Source: Mesorhizobium sp. AR07 (lineage in GTDB: Bacteria > Pseudomonadota > Alphaproteobacteria > Rhizobiales > Rhizobiaceae). From it: a stretch of DNA of 64,000 nucleotides. Below, piece after piece: positions 38,901-48,685 of this stretch (positions within the stretch are counted from its first letter, which is position 1; each line of letters begins with the position of its first letter). A model generated the notes under the pieces. It made no database searches. It was not told the DNA's origin and saw only the letters and a list, made by a program, of their open reading frames with translations. The stretch spans positions 930,001-994,000 of the forward strand of contig NZ_CP080525.1 of the NCBI RefSeq assembly GCF_024746815.1. Direction: 5' to 3'. The position numbers and the translations under genes are program-made.

Positions 38901-39355
38901 CAAAGGCTCTTTTCGTAAAACACCGACCACTCGGAATCGGGATAATCCAGCACCGGGCCGCAGCGCGAAAACCCGGCGCGTTCGTAGACGGCCCACGCCG
39001 CCGGATGACGATCGCCCGTCTCCAGCACCAGGCGCTTCAGCCCCTCGTTGCGCGCCAGCGCCTCGACCCGCTCGACGATCATCGCGCCAATCTTGCGGCC
39101 GCGATGCGAGGGCCGCGTGTACATGCGCTTGACCTCGCCGATGGCAACGTCATGGCGCTTCAGCGCGCCGCAGCCGATGGCTAGGCCGTCGTCGCGAGCG
39201 ATGAAGACGGTCGTGTCATCGCCAGCCATCTGCTCGACCGTCAAATGGTAGCAGTGCTCAGGTGGCGTCAGCTCGAGCAGCGTTTCATTGAGTTCCTCGA
39301 CCAGTCCGCGCACATCGTCCTGCAGCGGCGTTTCAATGGCGATCTCGATGGCCAT
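38900..39355 (-). CDS. GNAT-family N-acetyltransferase between gatC and gatA
   Basis: A 151-residue GNAT enzyme. Motif A is readable as [20 protein letters not shown] (residues about 75-95) and motif B as [20 protein letters not shown]. The ATG at 39355 lies 7 bp after the gatC stop, and its TGA shares a base with the gatA ATG, so it is tightly built into the gatCA operon. The substrate is unknown; a link to tRNA amidation is suggested only by position. Confidence 0.9.
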   Translation of the reverse strand: MAIEIAIETPLQDDVRGLVEELNETLLELTPPEHCYHLTVEQMAGDDTTVFIARDDGLAIGCGALKRHDVAIGEVKRMYTRPSHRGRKIGAMIVERVEALARNEGLKRLVLETGDRHPAAWAVYERAGFSRCGPVLDYPDSEWSVFYEKSL

Positions 39356-39362
39356 CGGCGCG

Positions 39363-39650
39363 CTACTCCACGACCTTCGGCACGAGGAAGAAATTCTCTT
39401 CGGTCGCCGGTGCATTGGCGACGATGTCGGCCGCCTTGTTGCCGTCGGTGACGATGTCCTGGCGCTTTTTCATGCCCATCGGCGTTACCGAGGTCATCGG
39501 CTCGACGCCGGAAACGTCGACCTCGTTCAACTGCTCGACGAAGCCCAAAATGGCGTTCAGCTCGCCGGTCATGCGTTCGGCATCTTCCTCGCTCACCGCA
39601 ATGCGGGCGAGACGCGCGACGCGCTTCACTGTCTTGACATCAACGGACAT
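39363..39650 (-). CDS. gatC: Aspartyl/glutamyl-tRNA amidotransferase subunit C
   Basis: A 95-residue GatC. It holds GatA and GatB together in the amidotransferase. [20 protein letters not shown] at the N-terminus, then [19 protein letters not shown] and the C-terminal [12 protein letters not shown], are the family hallmarks. The ATG at 39650 gives the standard length. It is first in the gatC-GNAT-gatA operon. Confidence 0.96.
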   Translation of the reverse strand: MSVDVKTVKRVARLARIAVSEEDAERMTGELNAILGFVEQLNEVDVSGVEPMTSVTPMGMKKRQDIVTDGNKAADIVANAPATEENFFLVPKVVE

Positions 39651-39773
39651 GTTTTGCCTCGGGGAAAACCAGTTCGGGCTATAGCGGCGCCGCGCGCGCG
39701 GCGCAACATGGATCATGCGAGAGAGCGGACCGTGCAGCCCCGCTCTGCCGTCGGTCCACGGACGAGATACTGT

Positions 39774-40190
39774 CTATGGCAGGGCAACGCCCTCGCACAG
39801 ATAATAGCTGCCGCTGTTGCCGCTCGCTTCGCTTTCATTGTCGATGGGCCGGACCGAGACGAGATCGAGTTGCGTTGGCCCCGTCCGCGTTATCGAGAGG
39901 ACATCGGGAAAGACGTAACCGGGCTCCTGGCAGATCGCCGTCACCGCCCAGCTTGGCGAAGCTGTCGCCTTGCTGATCTGAACGAACTCGCAATTGTATT
40001 CGACGCCCTGCAGGCCGTGCGCCGAAAGCACTATGTTGCCGGCGTCGATCAGCGTCTGCAGCGTGGCCTTCCTGGCCTGTGTGCAAAGCTCCTCGGACTG
40101 CAAATAGACGCCTTCGATGAAATCATCCGCGGCGAGCGCGGGCGATGCCGCGAAAAACATGGACACGCAAAGAGATCGCCTCAAAGCCAT
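39774..40190 (-). CDS. Secreted hypothetical protein with four cysteines
   Basis: A 138-residue protein. A clear signal peptide (residues about 1-20, LCVSMFFAASPALA) leaves a mature domain with four cysteines (EELCTQ, YNCEF, AICQE, YLCEG), which could form two disulfides in the periplasm. I do not recognise the family. It lies alone between gatC and the UPF0173 gene on the same strand. Confidence 0.7.
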   Translation of the reverse strand: MALRRSLCVSMFFAASPALAADDFIEGVYLQSEELCTQARKATLQTLIDAGNIVLSAHGLQGVEYNCEFVQISKATASPSWAVTAICQEPGYVFPDVLSITRTGPTQLDLVSVRPIDNESEASGNSGSYYLCEGVALP

Positions 40191-40214
40191 GGTTTCATTC
40201 CGCTTTAGCCGCTT

Positions 40215-40922
40215 CTAAATCGTAATCGTCTCGCCGATCTTCGGCAACGCCACCGTCACGCCGGATCCTTCCAGGCCGGCCTCGAATTTTTCGGCGGTCG
40301 GATCGATGATCGGAAACGTGCCGAAGTGACAGGGGATGACGGTCTCGAACTTGAAGAAGCGACGGCAGGCGAGCGCGGCCACCGCACCGCCCATCGTGAA
40401 GCGGTCGCCGATCGGCACGATGCCGACCTTCGGTTCATGCAACTCGTTGATCAGCGCCATGTCGGAAAAGATGTCGGTGTCTCCCATGTGATAGAGCGTC
40501 CTGTCTTCCGGGAAATGCAGGACGAGACCGCCCGGATTGCCGAGATAGGTGTTCTGGCCGCCCTCGCCCGGGAACGAGGATGAATGCAGCGCCTGGACGA
40601 AAGTGGTGGTGAAGCCGCCGCAATCGACGGTACCGCCGATGTTGCCGGGATTGATCTTCTTGTCGCTGACGCCCTTGCCGACCAGGTACATGCAGATTTC
40701 GAAATTGGCGACCAGCTGGGCGCCGCTTTTGCCGAGCACTTCCACCGCGCCGCTGATGTGGTCTGAGTGACCGTGCGTCAGCAGTACATGCGTGATCCCC
40801 TCGGCCGGCCCCTCCCAGCCGCCCGTCCAAGACGGATTGCCGATCAGGTAGGGATCGATGAGAATCTTGGCGTCAGCGGTTTCGATGCGGAAGGCCGAGT
40901 GGCCGTACCAGGTCAGTTTCAT
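40215..40922 (-). CDS. UPF0173 metal-dependent hydrolase (metallo-beta-lactamase fold)
   Basis: A 235-residue protein of the UlaG-like branch. The metal-binding motif is LLTHGHSDHISGAVE, with further ligands in LYHMGDTDIFSDM and IPCHFGTFPIIDP. MKLTWYGHSAFRIETADAKI is the typical family N-terminus and decides the ATG at 40922. Physiological substrate unknown. The gene is divergent from ruvX, about 100 bp away. Confidence 0.93.
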   Translation of the reverse strand: MKLTWYGHSAFRIETADAKILIDPYLIGNPSWTGGWEGPAEGITHVLLTHGHSDHISGAVEVLGKSGAQLVANFEICMYLVGKGVSDKKINPGNIGGTVDCGGFTTTFVQALHSSSFPGEGGQNTYLGNPGGLVLHFPEDRTLYHMGDTDIFSDMALINELHEPKVGIVPIGDRFTMGGAVAALACRRFFKFETVIPCHFGTFPIIDPTAEKFEAGLEGSGVTVALPKIGETITI

Positions 40923-41018
40923 GAATGCATTCCTCGATTTTTGCCTTGCCTCAGGATAGAACGCCGACAGCCCTGAGATCAAAGGGTTACTGTGTCCGCC
41001 GTGCGTTCGCGAGAACAC

Positions 41019-41552
41019 ATGGCGGTGAAAGGCGAAGGACGGCCGTTGGGCATTATCACGATCGAGGAATTGCCGGCGCGGCTCGCCGGCGGCAGAACGC
41101 TGGCAGGGCTTGACCTCGGCGACAAGACGATCGGCGTCGCGGTCTCGGACCAGAGGTTTTCCTTCGCCCATCCGCGCCCGGTGATCATGCGAAGGAAATT
41201 CTCGCTCGATGCCGCGGCGCTGCTGGCCCTGCTGCAAAAGGAGAATGTCGGCGCGGTGGTGCTTGGGCTGCCGATTAACATGGACGGTTCGGAAGGGCCG
41301 CGTGCGCAGAAATCACGCGCCTTCGTCCGCAACATGGCGCAGATGAGCGATCTGCCCTTCGTGCTCTGGGATGAAAGGCTATCGACGGTCGCGGCCGAAA
41401 GGACACTGATCGAGATGGATTTCTCGCGCCGCAAACGCGCCGGCAAGATCGATTCGGCGGCTGCCGCCTTTATTCTGCAGGGAGTTTTGGACCGGCTTCA
41501 GTCGCTCGCTGTATCCGCTCGAACGCAACCTGACCCGCCCAGCGCCGCTTGA
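41019..41552 (+). CDS. ruvX: Holliday junction resolvase-like RuvX (YqgF)
   Basis: A 177-residue RNase H-fold protein. The acidic active site is seen in [17 protein letters not shown], with [20 protein letters not shown] and [16 protein letters not shown] following, and the final Asp in [17 protein letters not shown]. YqgF acts in 16S rRNA 5'-end maturation as well as being RuvX-like. The start is uncertain: GTG 40992, ATG 41019 or TTG 41045. The 3' end overlaps the convergent DUF6105 gene by 83 bp. Confidence 0.9.
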   Translation: MAVKGEGRPLGIITIEELPARLAGGRTLAGLDLGDKTIGVAVSDQRFSFAHPRPVIMRRKFSLDAAALLALLQKENVGAVVLGLPINMDGSEGPRAQKSRAFVRNMAQMSDLPFVLWDERLSTVAAERTLIEMDFSRRKRAGKIDSAAAAFILQGVLDRLQSLAVSARTQPDPPSAA

Positions 41553-41811
41553 CCCAGCCGGCGATTTCGCGGCGGCGGCGAAACGCCCAGAGCGCCATCA
41601 GCAGAAAGCCGTCGAAGATGCAGGCCTTTGCCACCATGCCGGGGATGGTCGCGGGGTCGATGCCGAGCATCTGGCCATAGAGCTGGAAGACGAAATCGTG
41701 CAGCTGCCGGCTCAGCATGACATAGCCGAAGTTCATGTCGTTGAGCGACAGGTAGAACCAGCCCCAGAACAGCGCCATCGGAGCCGCCCACAATGCGAAG
41801 ATGTAGCGCAT
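41470..41811 (-). CDS. DUF6105 family small membrane protein
   Basis: A 113-residue protein with two membrane segments (residues about 5-22 and 60-80) and a basic C-terminus ([15 protein letters not shown]). [20 protein letters not shown] and [19 protein letters not shown] match the DUF6105 family of Rhizobiales. Function unknown. The start overlaps the stop of the upstream membrane gene by one base and the 3' end runs 83 bp into convergent ruvX. Confidence 0.75.
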   Translation of the reverse strand: MRYIFALWAAPMALFWGWFYLSLNDMNFGYVMLSRQLHDFVFQLYGQMLGIDPATIPGMVAKACIFDGFLLMALWAFRRRREIAGWVKRRWAGQVAFERIQRATEAGPKLPAE

Positions 41812-42365
41812 CAGTGGCCTCCCCCGGGATTCGCGCCTGTCCGGCCGGATATGAGCGAAAGCAGCGAATTGTGGGCCGCAGCCTTTGCCATGCCGTGCGC
41901 GACGGCGCGGACCTCGCCTTCACCCGCCACCGCCGCGACAGCGGACCGCCGCTCGGCGAGCATGGCGACATAGGACGCCAGAAGTGCGGCCAGTTGCACG
42001 GCGACAACCATGAACAGCCCATTGATGCCTTGCGCGGCGCCACCGATGACGATCAGCGACAACACGCCGGACGCGGAGATGAACGCGACGCGGGCAACGC
42101 TGTCGACGCCGGAGTTGGTCGCATCGTTGATCAGGGTTTCGACAAAGGCCCAGAAGAACAGCACCGCGACGATAAGCAATGCAATGGCGAGCGGCGCCAC
42201 GACGACGACATTGTCGAGATCGACGAAGCGAGTCCCCTCGATAGTGGCACCCAACACGCCAAGCGCCGCCGCCACACCGCGATTTCCGTCGATGCAGATC
42301 AGCGCCAGCAGGGCGAAAACGATCGCCCAGTGCAAGGCCAGAAAGGAGGTCAGTACGTGTCGCAT
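41811..42365 (-). CDS. Integral membrane protein of unknown function
   Basis: A 184-residue protein with about four membrane helices (residues about 5-25, 45-80, 95-118 and 122-145) and a soluble tail. I do not recognise a family. The ATG at 42365 (MRHVLTSFLALHWAIVF) was chosen so that the first helix is N-terminal. Its stop overlaps the start of the DUF6105 gene, so the two are probably co-expressed. Confidence 0.68.
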   Translation of the reverse strand: MRHVLTSFLALHWAIVFALLALICIDGNRGVAAALGVLGATIEGTRFVDLDNVVVVAPLAIALLIVAVLFFWAFVETLINDATNSGVDSVARVAFISASGVLSLIVIGGAAQGINGLFMVVAVQLAALLASYVAMLAERRSAVAAVAGEGEVRAVAHGMAKAAAHNSLLSLISGRTGANPGGGH

Positions 42366-42561
42366 CGGTGTTCCTGCTTCGCAAAGCAGAGAACGGCCAA
42401 TTTGAACCATTCCTTGCTCTCGTCAGGACAGTGGGCTTTGCCGCCCGCCACGGCAATGGAAACCATTTGTTAAGGTTAACGGCAATTAACGATGTGCATG
42501 AGGATGCCTCCTGGCGCCCCAAAATGACGGATGGCGCCGGTTTCTTGCGATTCTGTGACGC

Positions 42562-44190
42562 TCAATTCACCGGTGGATAGAGCGTGTCGATGATCATGCG
42601 CGCATCGTGGCGCGAATCGAGCATGCCGTACGTGTTGCGCCACTGGCCGGCCAATCGCGTCTCGACGAAGGCATCGGCGATCCGCCCTGCCCCCAGCCGG
42701 CGCAATTCAGCCGCTGCCGCCGACAAAGCCAGCTGTTCGGTGAGCAGCCGGGCCGAGCCGTCGTCGGTCGCGGCAACCTGCATCGCCGCCCTCAGCACGC
42801 CGATCGTGCCGCGTCCGCCGGCGCCGAGATCGCGGTCGATGCCGGCCAGCACATCGTCGAACAGACCCGGCGCGCGGCCAAGCACGCGCAGTACGTCGAG
42901 CGCCATGACATTGCCGGACCCTTCCCAGATCGCGTTGACCGGGGCCTCGCGATAATAGCGGGCGAGCGGCGCCTCCTCGACATAACCATTGCCGCCGAGG
43001 CATTCCATCGCCTCGTAGAGCAGCGGCGGCGCGATCTTGCAGACCCAGTATTTGACGACCGGCGTCATGGCGCGGGCAAATGCCGCCTCGCCGCGGTCGC
43101 CCGCCGCCTCGTCGAAGGACCGCGCCAGCCGGAACGACAGCGCTGTGGCGGCGGCGACATCGAGCGCCATGTCGGCCAGCACGCGCTGCATCAGCGGCTG
43201 CTCGATCAAAGTTGAGCCAAACACCTGTCGGTGGCGGGCGTGATGAACGGCCTCGGCAAGGCCAGCGCGCATGATCGCCGACGACGCCACCGCGCAGTCG
43301 AGCCGGGTCAAGGTGACCATGTCCATGATCGTCTTCACGCCGGCACCGGGCTCGCCGACCATCTCGCCGATGGCATTGACGAATTCCACTTCGGAGGACG
43401 CGTTGGAACGGTTGCCGAGCTTGTCCTTCAGCCGCTGAAAGCGGAAGCCGTTGCCCGAGCCGTCGCCGAGAACACGCGGCACGAGGAAGCAGGACAGTCC
43501 CTCCGGCGCCTGTGCGAGCACCAGGAACGCATCCGACATCGGCGCCGACATAAACCATTTGTGTCCGGTCAGGCGATAGAACCCGCTGCCGGCGCGTTCC
43601 GCCCTCGTCACATTGGCGCGCACATCGGTGCCGCCCTGCTTCTCGGTCATGCCCATGCCGAGCGTCAGCCCGGTCTTCTCGACCGGCGGCTTCTGGCTCT
43701 GGTCATATTTGCGCGTCGTCACACGCGGCGCCCATTCGCGAAACAGTTTCGGGCTGGCCATCAAGGCGGCAAGCGAAGCGTTGGTCATGGTGATCGGGCA
43801 CAGATGCCCGGTCTCGAGCTCCGCCGTCAGATAGAACCGCGCAGCGCGGACCTGATGGCGGCGGCCGATCTCGGCGTCGCCGTTTTCCCACACCGAGGAG
43901 TGCAGTCCATTGGCCACCGAGCGGCGCATCAAGGCATGATAGGCGGGATGGAACTCGACCACATCGATGCGCCGTCCCTGGCGATCATGCGTCCTGAGCT
44001 TCGGCGTCTCGACATTGGCCAGACGGGCCAGTTCCTGCGCCTCCTGCGTCAGCACGAAACGGCCGAGCCCATCGAGATCCTTGCGCACCGGATCGGAAAA
44101 ACGCTCGGCCAGCTGGATCAGCAACGGATCGCCCCGCCAGGCGTTGCCGCCTGTCAGCGGCGGCGGCTGGTTCGTCACGTCGTCGGTCAC
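42562..44190 (-). CDS. aidB: AidB-like acyl-CoA dehydrogenase
   Basis: A 542-residue flavoprotein of the AidB branch, matching the E. coli AidB length (541). Motifs include GLTLGMGMTEKQGGTDVRAN, GHKWFMSAPMSDAFLVLAQA and ECLGGNGYVEEAPLARYYRE. AidB binds DNA and is linked to protection from alkylation. The GTG at 44190 was preferred to the 44349 frame because AAGGA lies 6 bp upstream. No Ada regulator lies nearby, so damage-inducible control cannot be inferred. It is divergent from pyrB. Confidence 0.88.
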   Translation of the reverse strand: MTDDVTNQPPPLTGGNAWRGDPLLIQLAERFSDPVRKDLDGLGRFVLTQEAQELARLANVETPKLRTHDRQGRRIDVVEFHPAYHALMRRSVANGLHSSVWENGDAEIGRRHQVRAARFYLTAELETGHLCPITMTNASLAALMASPKLFREWAPRVTTRKYDQSQKPPVEKTGLTLGMGMTEKQGGTDVRANVTRAERAGSGFYRLTGHKWFMSAPMSDAFLVLAQAPEGLSCFLVPRVLGDGSGNGFRFQRLKDKLGNRSNASSEVEFVNAIGEMVGEPGAGVKTIMDMVTLTRLDCAVASSAIMRAGLAEAVHHARHRQVFGSTLIEQPLMQRVLADMALDVAAATALSFRLARSFDEAAGDRGEAAFARAMTPVVKYWVCKIAPPLLYEAMECLGGNGYVEEAPLARYYREAPVNAIWEGSGNVMALDVLRVLGRAPGLFDDVLAGIDRDLGAGGRGTIGVLRAAMQVAATDDGSARLLTEQLALSAAAAELRRLGAGRIADAFVETRLAGQWRNTYGMLDSRHDARMIIDTLYPPVN

Positions 44191-44368
44191 GCCCAATCCT
44201 TCTATCGGTAGAAAGGTCCCTGTCGTCGGAAAGCCACGAATCCGAGGCCATCGGCTAGATATAGCCGAAGCGTTGCTGCGCGCGCGATGAAAATACCGGG
44301 GAGAACGGCCCCAATGCAAAGCTGGCGCTTGCAGCCGCAAAATCTCCACCCTATAGCAGCGCCTTGAG

Positions 44369-45334
44369 ATGACCGACGCTTCGTCCCTGCCACTCTATCC
44401 TCACCGCCATCTTCTGGGCATCCGCGATCTTTCCCCCGCCGACATCGAGCTTCTGCTCGACCGCGCGGACCGGGCGGTCGCGATCTCGCGGCAGTCCGAG
44501 AAAAAAACCTCGACGCTGCGCGGCCGCACCCAGATCAACCTCTTCTATGAGGCCTCGACGCGGACGCAGTCGTCGTTCGAGCTGGCTGGAAAACGGCTCG
44601 GCGCCGATGTCATGAACATGTCGGTGGCGAGCTCCTCGGTGAAGAAGGGCGAAACGCTCATCGATACGGCGATGACGCTGAACGCCATGCGGCCCGACAT
44701 CCTGATCATCCGCCATCAGTCGGCGGGCGCGGCGGCACTGCTTGCCCAGAAGGTCGGCTGCTCGGTGGTCAATGCCGGCGACGGCGCGCATGAACACCCG
44801 ACACAGGCGCTGCTCGACGCGCTGACCATCCGCCGCGCCAAGGGTCCGCTGTCGAAGCTGATCGTGGCCATCTGCGGCGACATATTGCACTCGCGCGTGG
44901 CGCGCTCCAACATCATGCTGCTCAACGCGCTTGGCGCGCAGGTGCGGGTCGTCGCGCCGTCGACGCTGTTGCCTGCTGGCATCGAGAAGATGGGCGTCAT
45001 CGTCACCCGCTCGATGGCCGAAGGCCTCAAGGGCGCCGATGTGGTGATGATGCTGCGCCTGCAGCGCGAGCGCATGGAAGGCGCCTTCGTGCCGTCGGTG
45101 CGCGAATATTTCCGCTATTTCGGCCTCGATGCCGAAAAACTGAAGGCGGCCAAGGGCGACGCGCTGGTCATGCATCCCGGTCCGATGAACCGCGGCGTCG
45201 AGATCGCCTCGGAAATCGCCGACGGCCCGCAAAGTGTCATTCAGGAACAGGTGGAGATGGGCGTTGCCGTGCGCATGGCGGTGATGGAAGCGCTGCTCGA
45301 CCCGCGCCGGAACCACGAGGGCCGCGGCGCATGA
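44369..45334 (+). CDS. pyrB: Aspartate carbamoyltransferase catalytic subunit
   Basis: A 321-residue ATCase, the second step of pyrimidine synthesis. The carbamoyl-phosphate site is [13 protein letters not shown], with Ser and Lys in [16 protein letters not shown] and the aspartate-binding HQSAGAAA and [14 protein letters not shown] segments. It overlaps the pyrC-like gene by 4 bp (ATGA). No pyrI regulatory gene is present. Together these fit class A ATCase, which forms a dodecamer with a DHOase-like partner. Confidence 0.97.
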   Translation: MTDASSLPLYPHRHLLGIRDLSPADIELLLDRADRAVAISRQSEKKTSTLRGRTQINLFYEASTRTQSSFELAGKRLGADVMNMSVASSSVKKGETLIDTAMTLNAMRPDILIIRHQSAGAAALLAQKVGCSVVNAGDGAHEHPTQALLDALTIRRAKGPLSKLIVAICGDILHSRVARSNIMLLNALGAQVRVVAPSTLLPAGIEKMGVIVTRSMAEGLKGADVVMMLRLQRERMEGAFVPSVREYFRYFGLDAEKLKAAKGDALVMHPGPMNRGVEIASEIADGPQSVIQEQVEMGVAVRMAVMEALLDPRRNHEGRGA

Positions 45335-46617
45335 GCATAACGGTCTTTGAGCGCGCGCGCATCGTCGACCCCTCGCGCGGTATCGACGAAATCGGCACTG
45401 TCGTCGTCGATGGCCGCAAGATCGTCGCCGCCGGCAAGGCAGCGCTGAACCAGGGCGCGCCCGACGGCGCCGCCGTCATCGACTGCGCCGGCAAGGCGAT
45501 CATTCCAGGCCTGATCGACGGCCGCGTCTTCATTGGCGAACCGGGCGGCGAGCATCGCGAGACCATCGCTTCGGCGAGTGTCGCGGCGGCGGCCGGCGGC
45601 GTCACTTCCATCGTCATGATGCCCGATACCGATCCTGTGATCGACAATGTCGCGCTGGTCGAGTTCGTGCTGCGCACAGCCAAGGACACGGCAAGCGTCA
45701 ACGTCTTTCCCGCGGCGGCGATCACCAAGGGTCTCGACGGCCGCGAGATGACCGAGTTCGGCCTGCTGCGCGAGGCCGGCGCTGTCGCTTTCACCGATGG
45801 CCGCCACACCATCGCCAGTGCGCTGGTGATGCGCCGCGCGCTGACCTATGCGCGTGACTTTGGCGCCACCATCGTGCATGAAACGCAGGACGCCGACCTC
45901 GGTTCGTCCGGCGTCATGAACGAAGGCCTGTACGCTAGCTGGCTCGGCCTTTCCGGCATTCCGCGTGAAGCCGAATCCATCCCGCTGGAGCGCGACCTCG
46001 CGCTGGCGCGGCTGACTCGCGGTTCGTACCATGCGGCGAAGATCTCGACGGCGATGGCGGCAAACGCGGTGATGCGCGCCAAAGCCGACGGCGCGGCCGT
46101 GACATCGGGCGTGTCGATCCACAATCTGTCGCTCAATGAAAACGATGTCGGCGAATACCGCACCTTCTTCCGCCTGACGCCGCCATTGCGCGCCGAGGAA
46201 GACCGGCTGGCGATGATAGAGGCGCTCAGGGACGGCACCATCGACATCATCGTCTCCTCGCACGATCCACAGGATGTCGACACCAAGCGCCTGCCCTTTG
46301 CCGACGCGGCGGCAGGCGCCATCGGGCTCGAAACGCTGTTGGGCGCCGCCCTGCGGCTCTACCACAATGGCGACGTGCCGTTGCTTCGGCTGATCGAAAC
46401 CCTGTCCACCGCGCCGGCAAGATTGTTCGGCCTGCCCGGCGGCACGCTGAAGCCAGGCGCGATTGCCGATCTTGCGCTGATCGATCTGGACGAACCCTGG
46501 ATCGTCGCAGAGAGCGGCATTCGTTCGCGCTCGAAAAACACCTGTTTCGAAGGCGCGCGCCTGCAGGGCAAGGTCTTGCAAACGCTGGTGGCGGGCCGCA
46601 CAGTGTTCTCGGTCTAG
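45331..46617 (+). CDS. pyrC: Dihydroorotase-like protein lacking the HxH metal motif (PyrC'-type)
   Basis: A 428-residue amidohydrolase-fold protein. The segment where active dihydroorotase has DxHxH reads [19 protein letters not shown], so both metal-binding histidines are replaced. This matches the inactive PyrC' or PyrX partners that scaffold ATCase in Pseudomonas and other proteobacteria. The C-terminal [20 protein letters not shown] is typical of the superfamily. It is coupled to pyrB by a 4-bp overlap. An active dihydroorotase should be encoded elsewhere. Its TAG stop abuts a palindromic repeat element. Confidence 0.9.
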   Translation: MSITVFERARIVDPSRGIDEIGTVVVDGRKIVAAGKAALNQGAPDGAAVIDCAGKAIIPGLIDGRVFIGEPGGEHRETIASASVAAAAGGVTSIVMMPDTDPVIDNVALVEFVLRTAKDTASVNVFPAAAITKGLDGREMTEFGLLREAGAVAFTDGRHTIASALVMRRALTYARDFGATIVHETQDADLGSSGVMNEGLYASWLGLSGIPREAESIPLERDLALARLTRGSYHAAKISTAMAANAVMRAKADGAAVTSGVSIHNLSLNENDVGEYRTFFRLTPPLRAEEDRLAMIEALRDGTIDIIVSSHDPQDVDTKRLPFADAAAGAIGLETLLGAALRLYHNGDVPLLRLIETLSTAPARLFGLPGGTLKPGAIADLALIDLDEPWIVAESGIRSRSKNTCFEGARLQGKVLQTLVAGRTVFSV

Positions 46618-46757
46618 GGTGTGCTGATATTCAGGTGATGCCGGCCTGCAAACGGCGGGTTCCTGCGCTTCCGGTGCTCACGTACCAAAAGTACGCTCCG
46701 CTCCGGTTCTCGGAACCCACCATTTTCGGCTCGCCTGACCTGAATCTCAACACACCC
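46617..46757. repeat. RIME-like 141-bp palindromic mosaic element
   Basis: GGGTGTGCTGATATTCAGG (46617-46635) and CCTGAATCTCAACACACCC (46739-46757) match as inverted arms at 17 of 19 positions. Inside lie further inverted pairs: GGGTTCC with GGAACCC, and CGTACC with a GTACG arm around CAAAA. The layout resembles the intergenic mosaic elements of rhizobia. It sits between pyrC and plsY and touches the pyrC stop codon. Confidence 0.75.
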
Positions 46758-46805
46758 TGCCAGTGTCAGGCGCGGCACGCCGATCGAGGGAATGCGGGGG
46801 AAACA

Positions 46806-47393
46806 ATGACTTACGGTCCAATCCTGGCGCTGGTGTTCGGCTATTTGCTTGGCTCGATTCCTTTCGGGCTTCTGCTCACGCGCGCCGCCGGCCTTGGCGA
46901 TGTGCGCAAGATCGGCTCGGGCAACATCGGCGCCACCAATGTGCTGCGCACCGGCAACAAGGGGCTTGCCGCCGCGACACTGCTGCTCGACGCGCTGAAG
47001 GGCACGGCCGCCGTGCTGATATCAGGCCATTTCGCGCCTGAATTGGCGATCTGGGCCGGCCTTGGCGCCTTTCTCGGCCATCTCTTCCCGGTCTGGCTGG
47101 GATTCAAGGGCGGCAAGGGCGTCGCCACCTATCTCGGCGTGCTGATCGGCCTGGCCTGGCAGGTGGCGCTGATCTTCGCCGTCGTCTGGCTGGTGATGGC
47201 ATACCTGTTCCGCTATTCCTCGCTGGCAGCGCTGACGGCTGCCGTCATCGTGCCGATCGCGCTCTACGTCCTGAGCACGCCGCGGATTGCCGCGCTATTC
47301 GTAGTGATGAGCATCATTGTCTTCATCAAGCACCGGGAAAACATTTCGCGCCTGCTTGCCGGTACCGAAGGCAAGATCGGAGCCAAGGGGTGA
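46806..47393 (+). CDS. plsY: Glycerol-3-phosphate acyltransferase PlsY
   Basis: A 195-residue membrane enzyme that acylates glycerol-3-phosphate with acyl-phosphate, starting phospholipid synthesis. The three conserved cytoplasmic motifs are readable: [24 protein letters not shown] and [14 protein letters not shown], plus [14 protein letters not shown] at the end. The ATG at 46806 excludes the repeat element upstream. Its stop overlaps the first GTG of dprA. Confidence 0.96.
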   Translation: MTYGPILALVFGYLLGSIPFGLLLTRAAGLGDVRKIGSGNIGATNVLRTGNKGLAAATLLLDALKGTAAVLISGHFAPELAIWAGLGAFLGHLFPVWLGFKGGKGVATYLGVLIGLAWQVALIFAVVWLVMAYLFRYSSLAALTAAVIVPIALYVLSTPRIAALFVVMSIIVFIKHRENISRLLAGTEGKIGAKG

Positions 47394-48565
47394 GCGATCG
47401 CGCCACCGGGGTGAGCAATCGTGCCACCGGGGTGAGCGAGCCGGCCGCCGGGCCGCGCCTCAGCGACCGGCAACGGCTGAGCTGGCTGCGGCTGATCCGC
47501 ACCCAGAATGTCGGCCCCGCTTCCTTTCGCGACCTGATCAACCGCTTCGGTTCGGCCGAGGTGGCGCTGGAAATGCTGCCGGAACTGATGATTTCGGGCG
47601 GCGCCAACCGGATCGCCCGCGTCCCGTCGATCGCCGAAGCCGAGGCCGAGTTGGAGACAGCCCGAAAGGCTGGCGCGCGCTTTGTCGGCATCGGCGAAGC
47701 CGACTACCCGCCGCTGCTGCGCAGCATGGATCATCCGCCGCCACTGTTGGCGGTCAAGGGCAATGCCGCGGTGTTCCGGCTGCCAGGGGTCGCCATCGTC
47801 GGGGCGCGCAACGCATCGCTGGCCGGCATCAAGATGGCGCGCATGCTGGCGGCGGACCTTGGCCGCGACGGCTATGGCATCGTCTCGGGGCTGGCACGCG
47901 GCATCGACACGGCGGCGCATCAAGGCAGTCTGTCGACCGGCACGGTCGGTGTGCTGGCTGGAGGGCTCGACCTGCCCTACCCGCCCGAAAATGCCGGCCT
48001 GTGCGAAGAAATTGCCGAGCGCGGCGCCGTCATCTCGGAAATGCCGTTCGGCTGGCAGCCGCGCGCCCAGGATTTTCCGCGCCGCAACCGCCTTGTCGCG
48101 GGTGCTGGCCTTGGGCTGGTGGTGGTCGAGGCCGCGCAACGCTCTGGCTCACTGATCAGCGCCAGGCTCGCCGGCGAGATGGGCCGGCTGGTCTTTGCCG
48201 TGCCCGGTTCCCCACTCGATCCGCGCGCCGCCGGCACCAACGGCCTGCTCAAGGACGGCGCCACCCTGGTCACCGAGGCCTCGGACGTTTCCAGGGCGAT
48301 CCAGCCGCTGACCGGCATGCGGGCGCCCGATGTGCCGCCGTTTCAAGACCCGCCCGACTTCTCGGTCACACCGCCGCCGGGCGAGAGCGATCGCACCCGC
48401 GTCATCGAGGCGCTCGGTCCGACGCCGGTGCCGGTCGACGAGATCATCCGCCACACCGGCCTGCATCCGGCCCAGGTGTTCATGGTGCTGCTGGAACTCG
48501 ACCTCGCCGGTCGCCTCGAGCGTCATGCCGGCGGACATGTTTCGCTGGTTTTCGAAGCTTCCTGA
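47390..48565 (+). CDS. dprA: DNA-processing protein DprA (Smf)
   Basis: A 391-residue protein that loads RecA on incoming single-stranded DNA during transformation. The Rossmann-like core is shown by [48 protein letters not shown] and [18 protein letters not shown]. The C-terminal winged-helix DML1-type domain starts near residue 335 ([20 protein letters not shown]). The start is ambiguous: a 21-bp tandem repeat places GTGAGC at 47390, 47411 and 47432. It is in line with comEC at the window start for a possible DNA-uptake pathway. Confidence 0.94.
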   Translation: MSDRATGVSNRATGVSEPAAGPRLSDRQRLSWLRLIRTQNVGPASFRDLINRFGSAEVALEMLPELMISGGANRIARVPSIAEAEAELETARKAGARFVGIGEADYPPLLRSMDHPPPLLAVKGNAAVFRLPGVAIVGARNASLAGIKMARMLAADLGRDGYGIVSGLARGIDTAAHQGSLSTGTVGVLAGGLDLPYPPENAGLCEEIAERGAVISEMPFGWQPRAQDFPRRNRLVAGAGLGLVVVEAAQRSGSLISARLAGEMGRLVFAVPGSPLDPRAAGTNGLLKDGATLVTEASDVSRAIQPLTGMRAPDVPPFQDPPDFSVTPPPGESDRTRVIEALGPTPVPVDEIIRHTGLHPAQVFMVLLELDLAGRLERHAGGHVSLVFEAS

Positions 48566-48685
48566 AGGGCAGCGTCAATCCCTGATCCGTTCCGCGTCGT
48601 CATCGCCGCATGCAGGCAGGTAGGTAATTGCTGCCAGACCTTGGCGATGTGCAAATTGAATAACCGCGCAGGCCGTCAAACACCT

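Noticed and set aside
47317..48585. 422-residue ORF overlapping dprA in another frame
   Set aside because: dprA motifs are clear in its own frame; this frame is Arg/Pro/Ala-rich noise.
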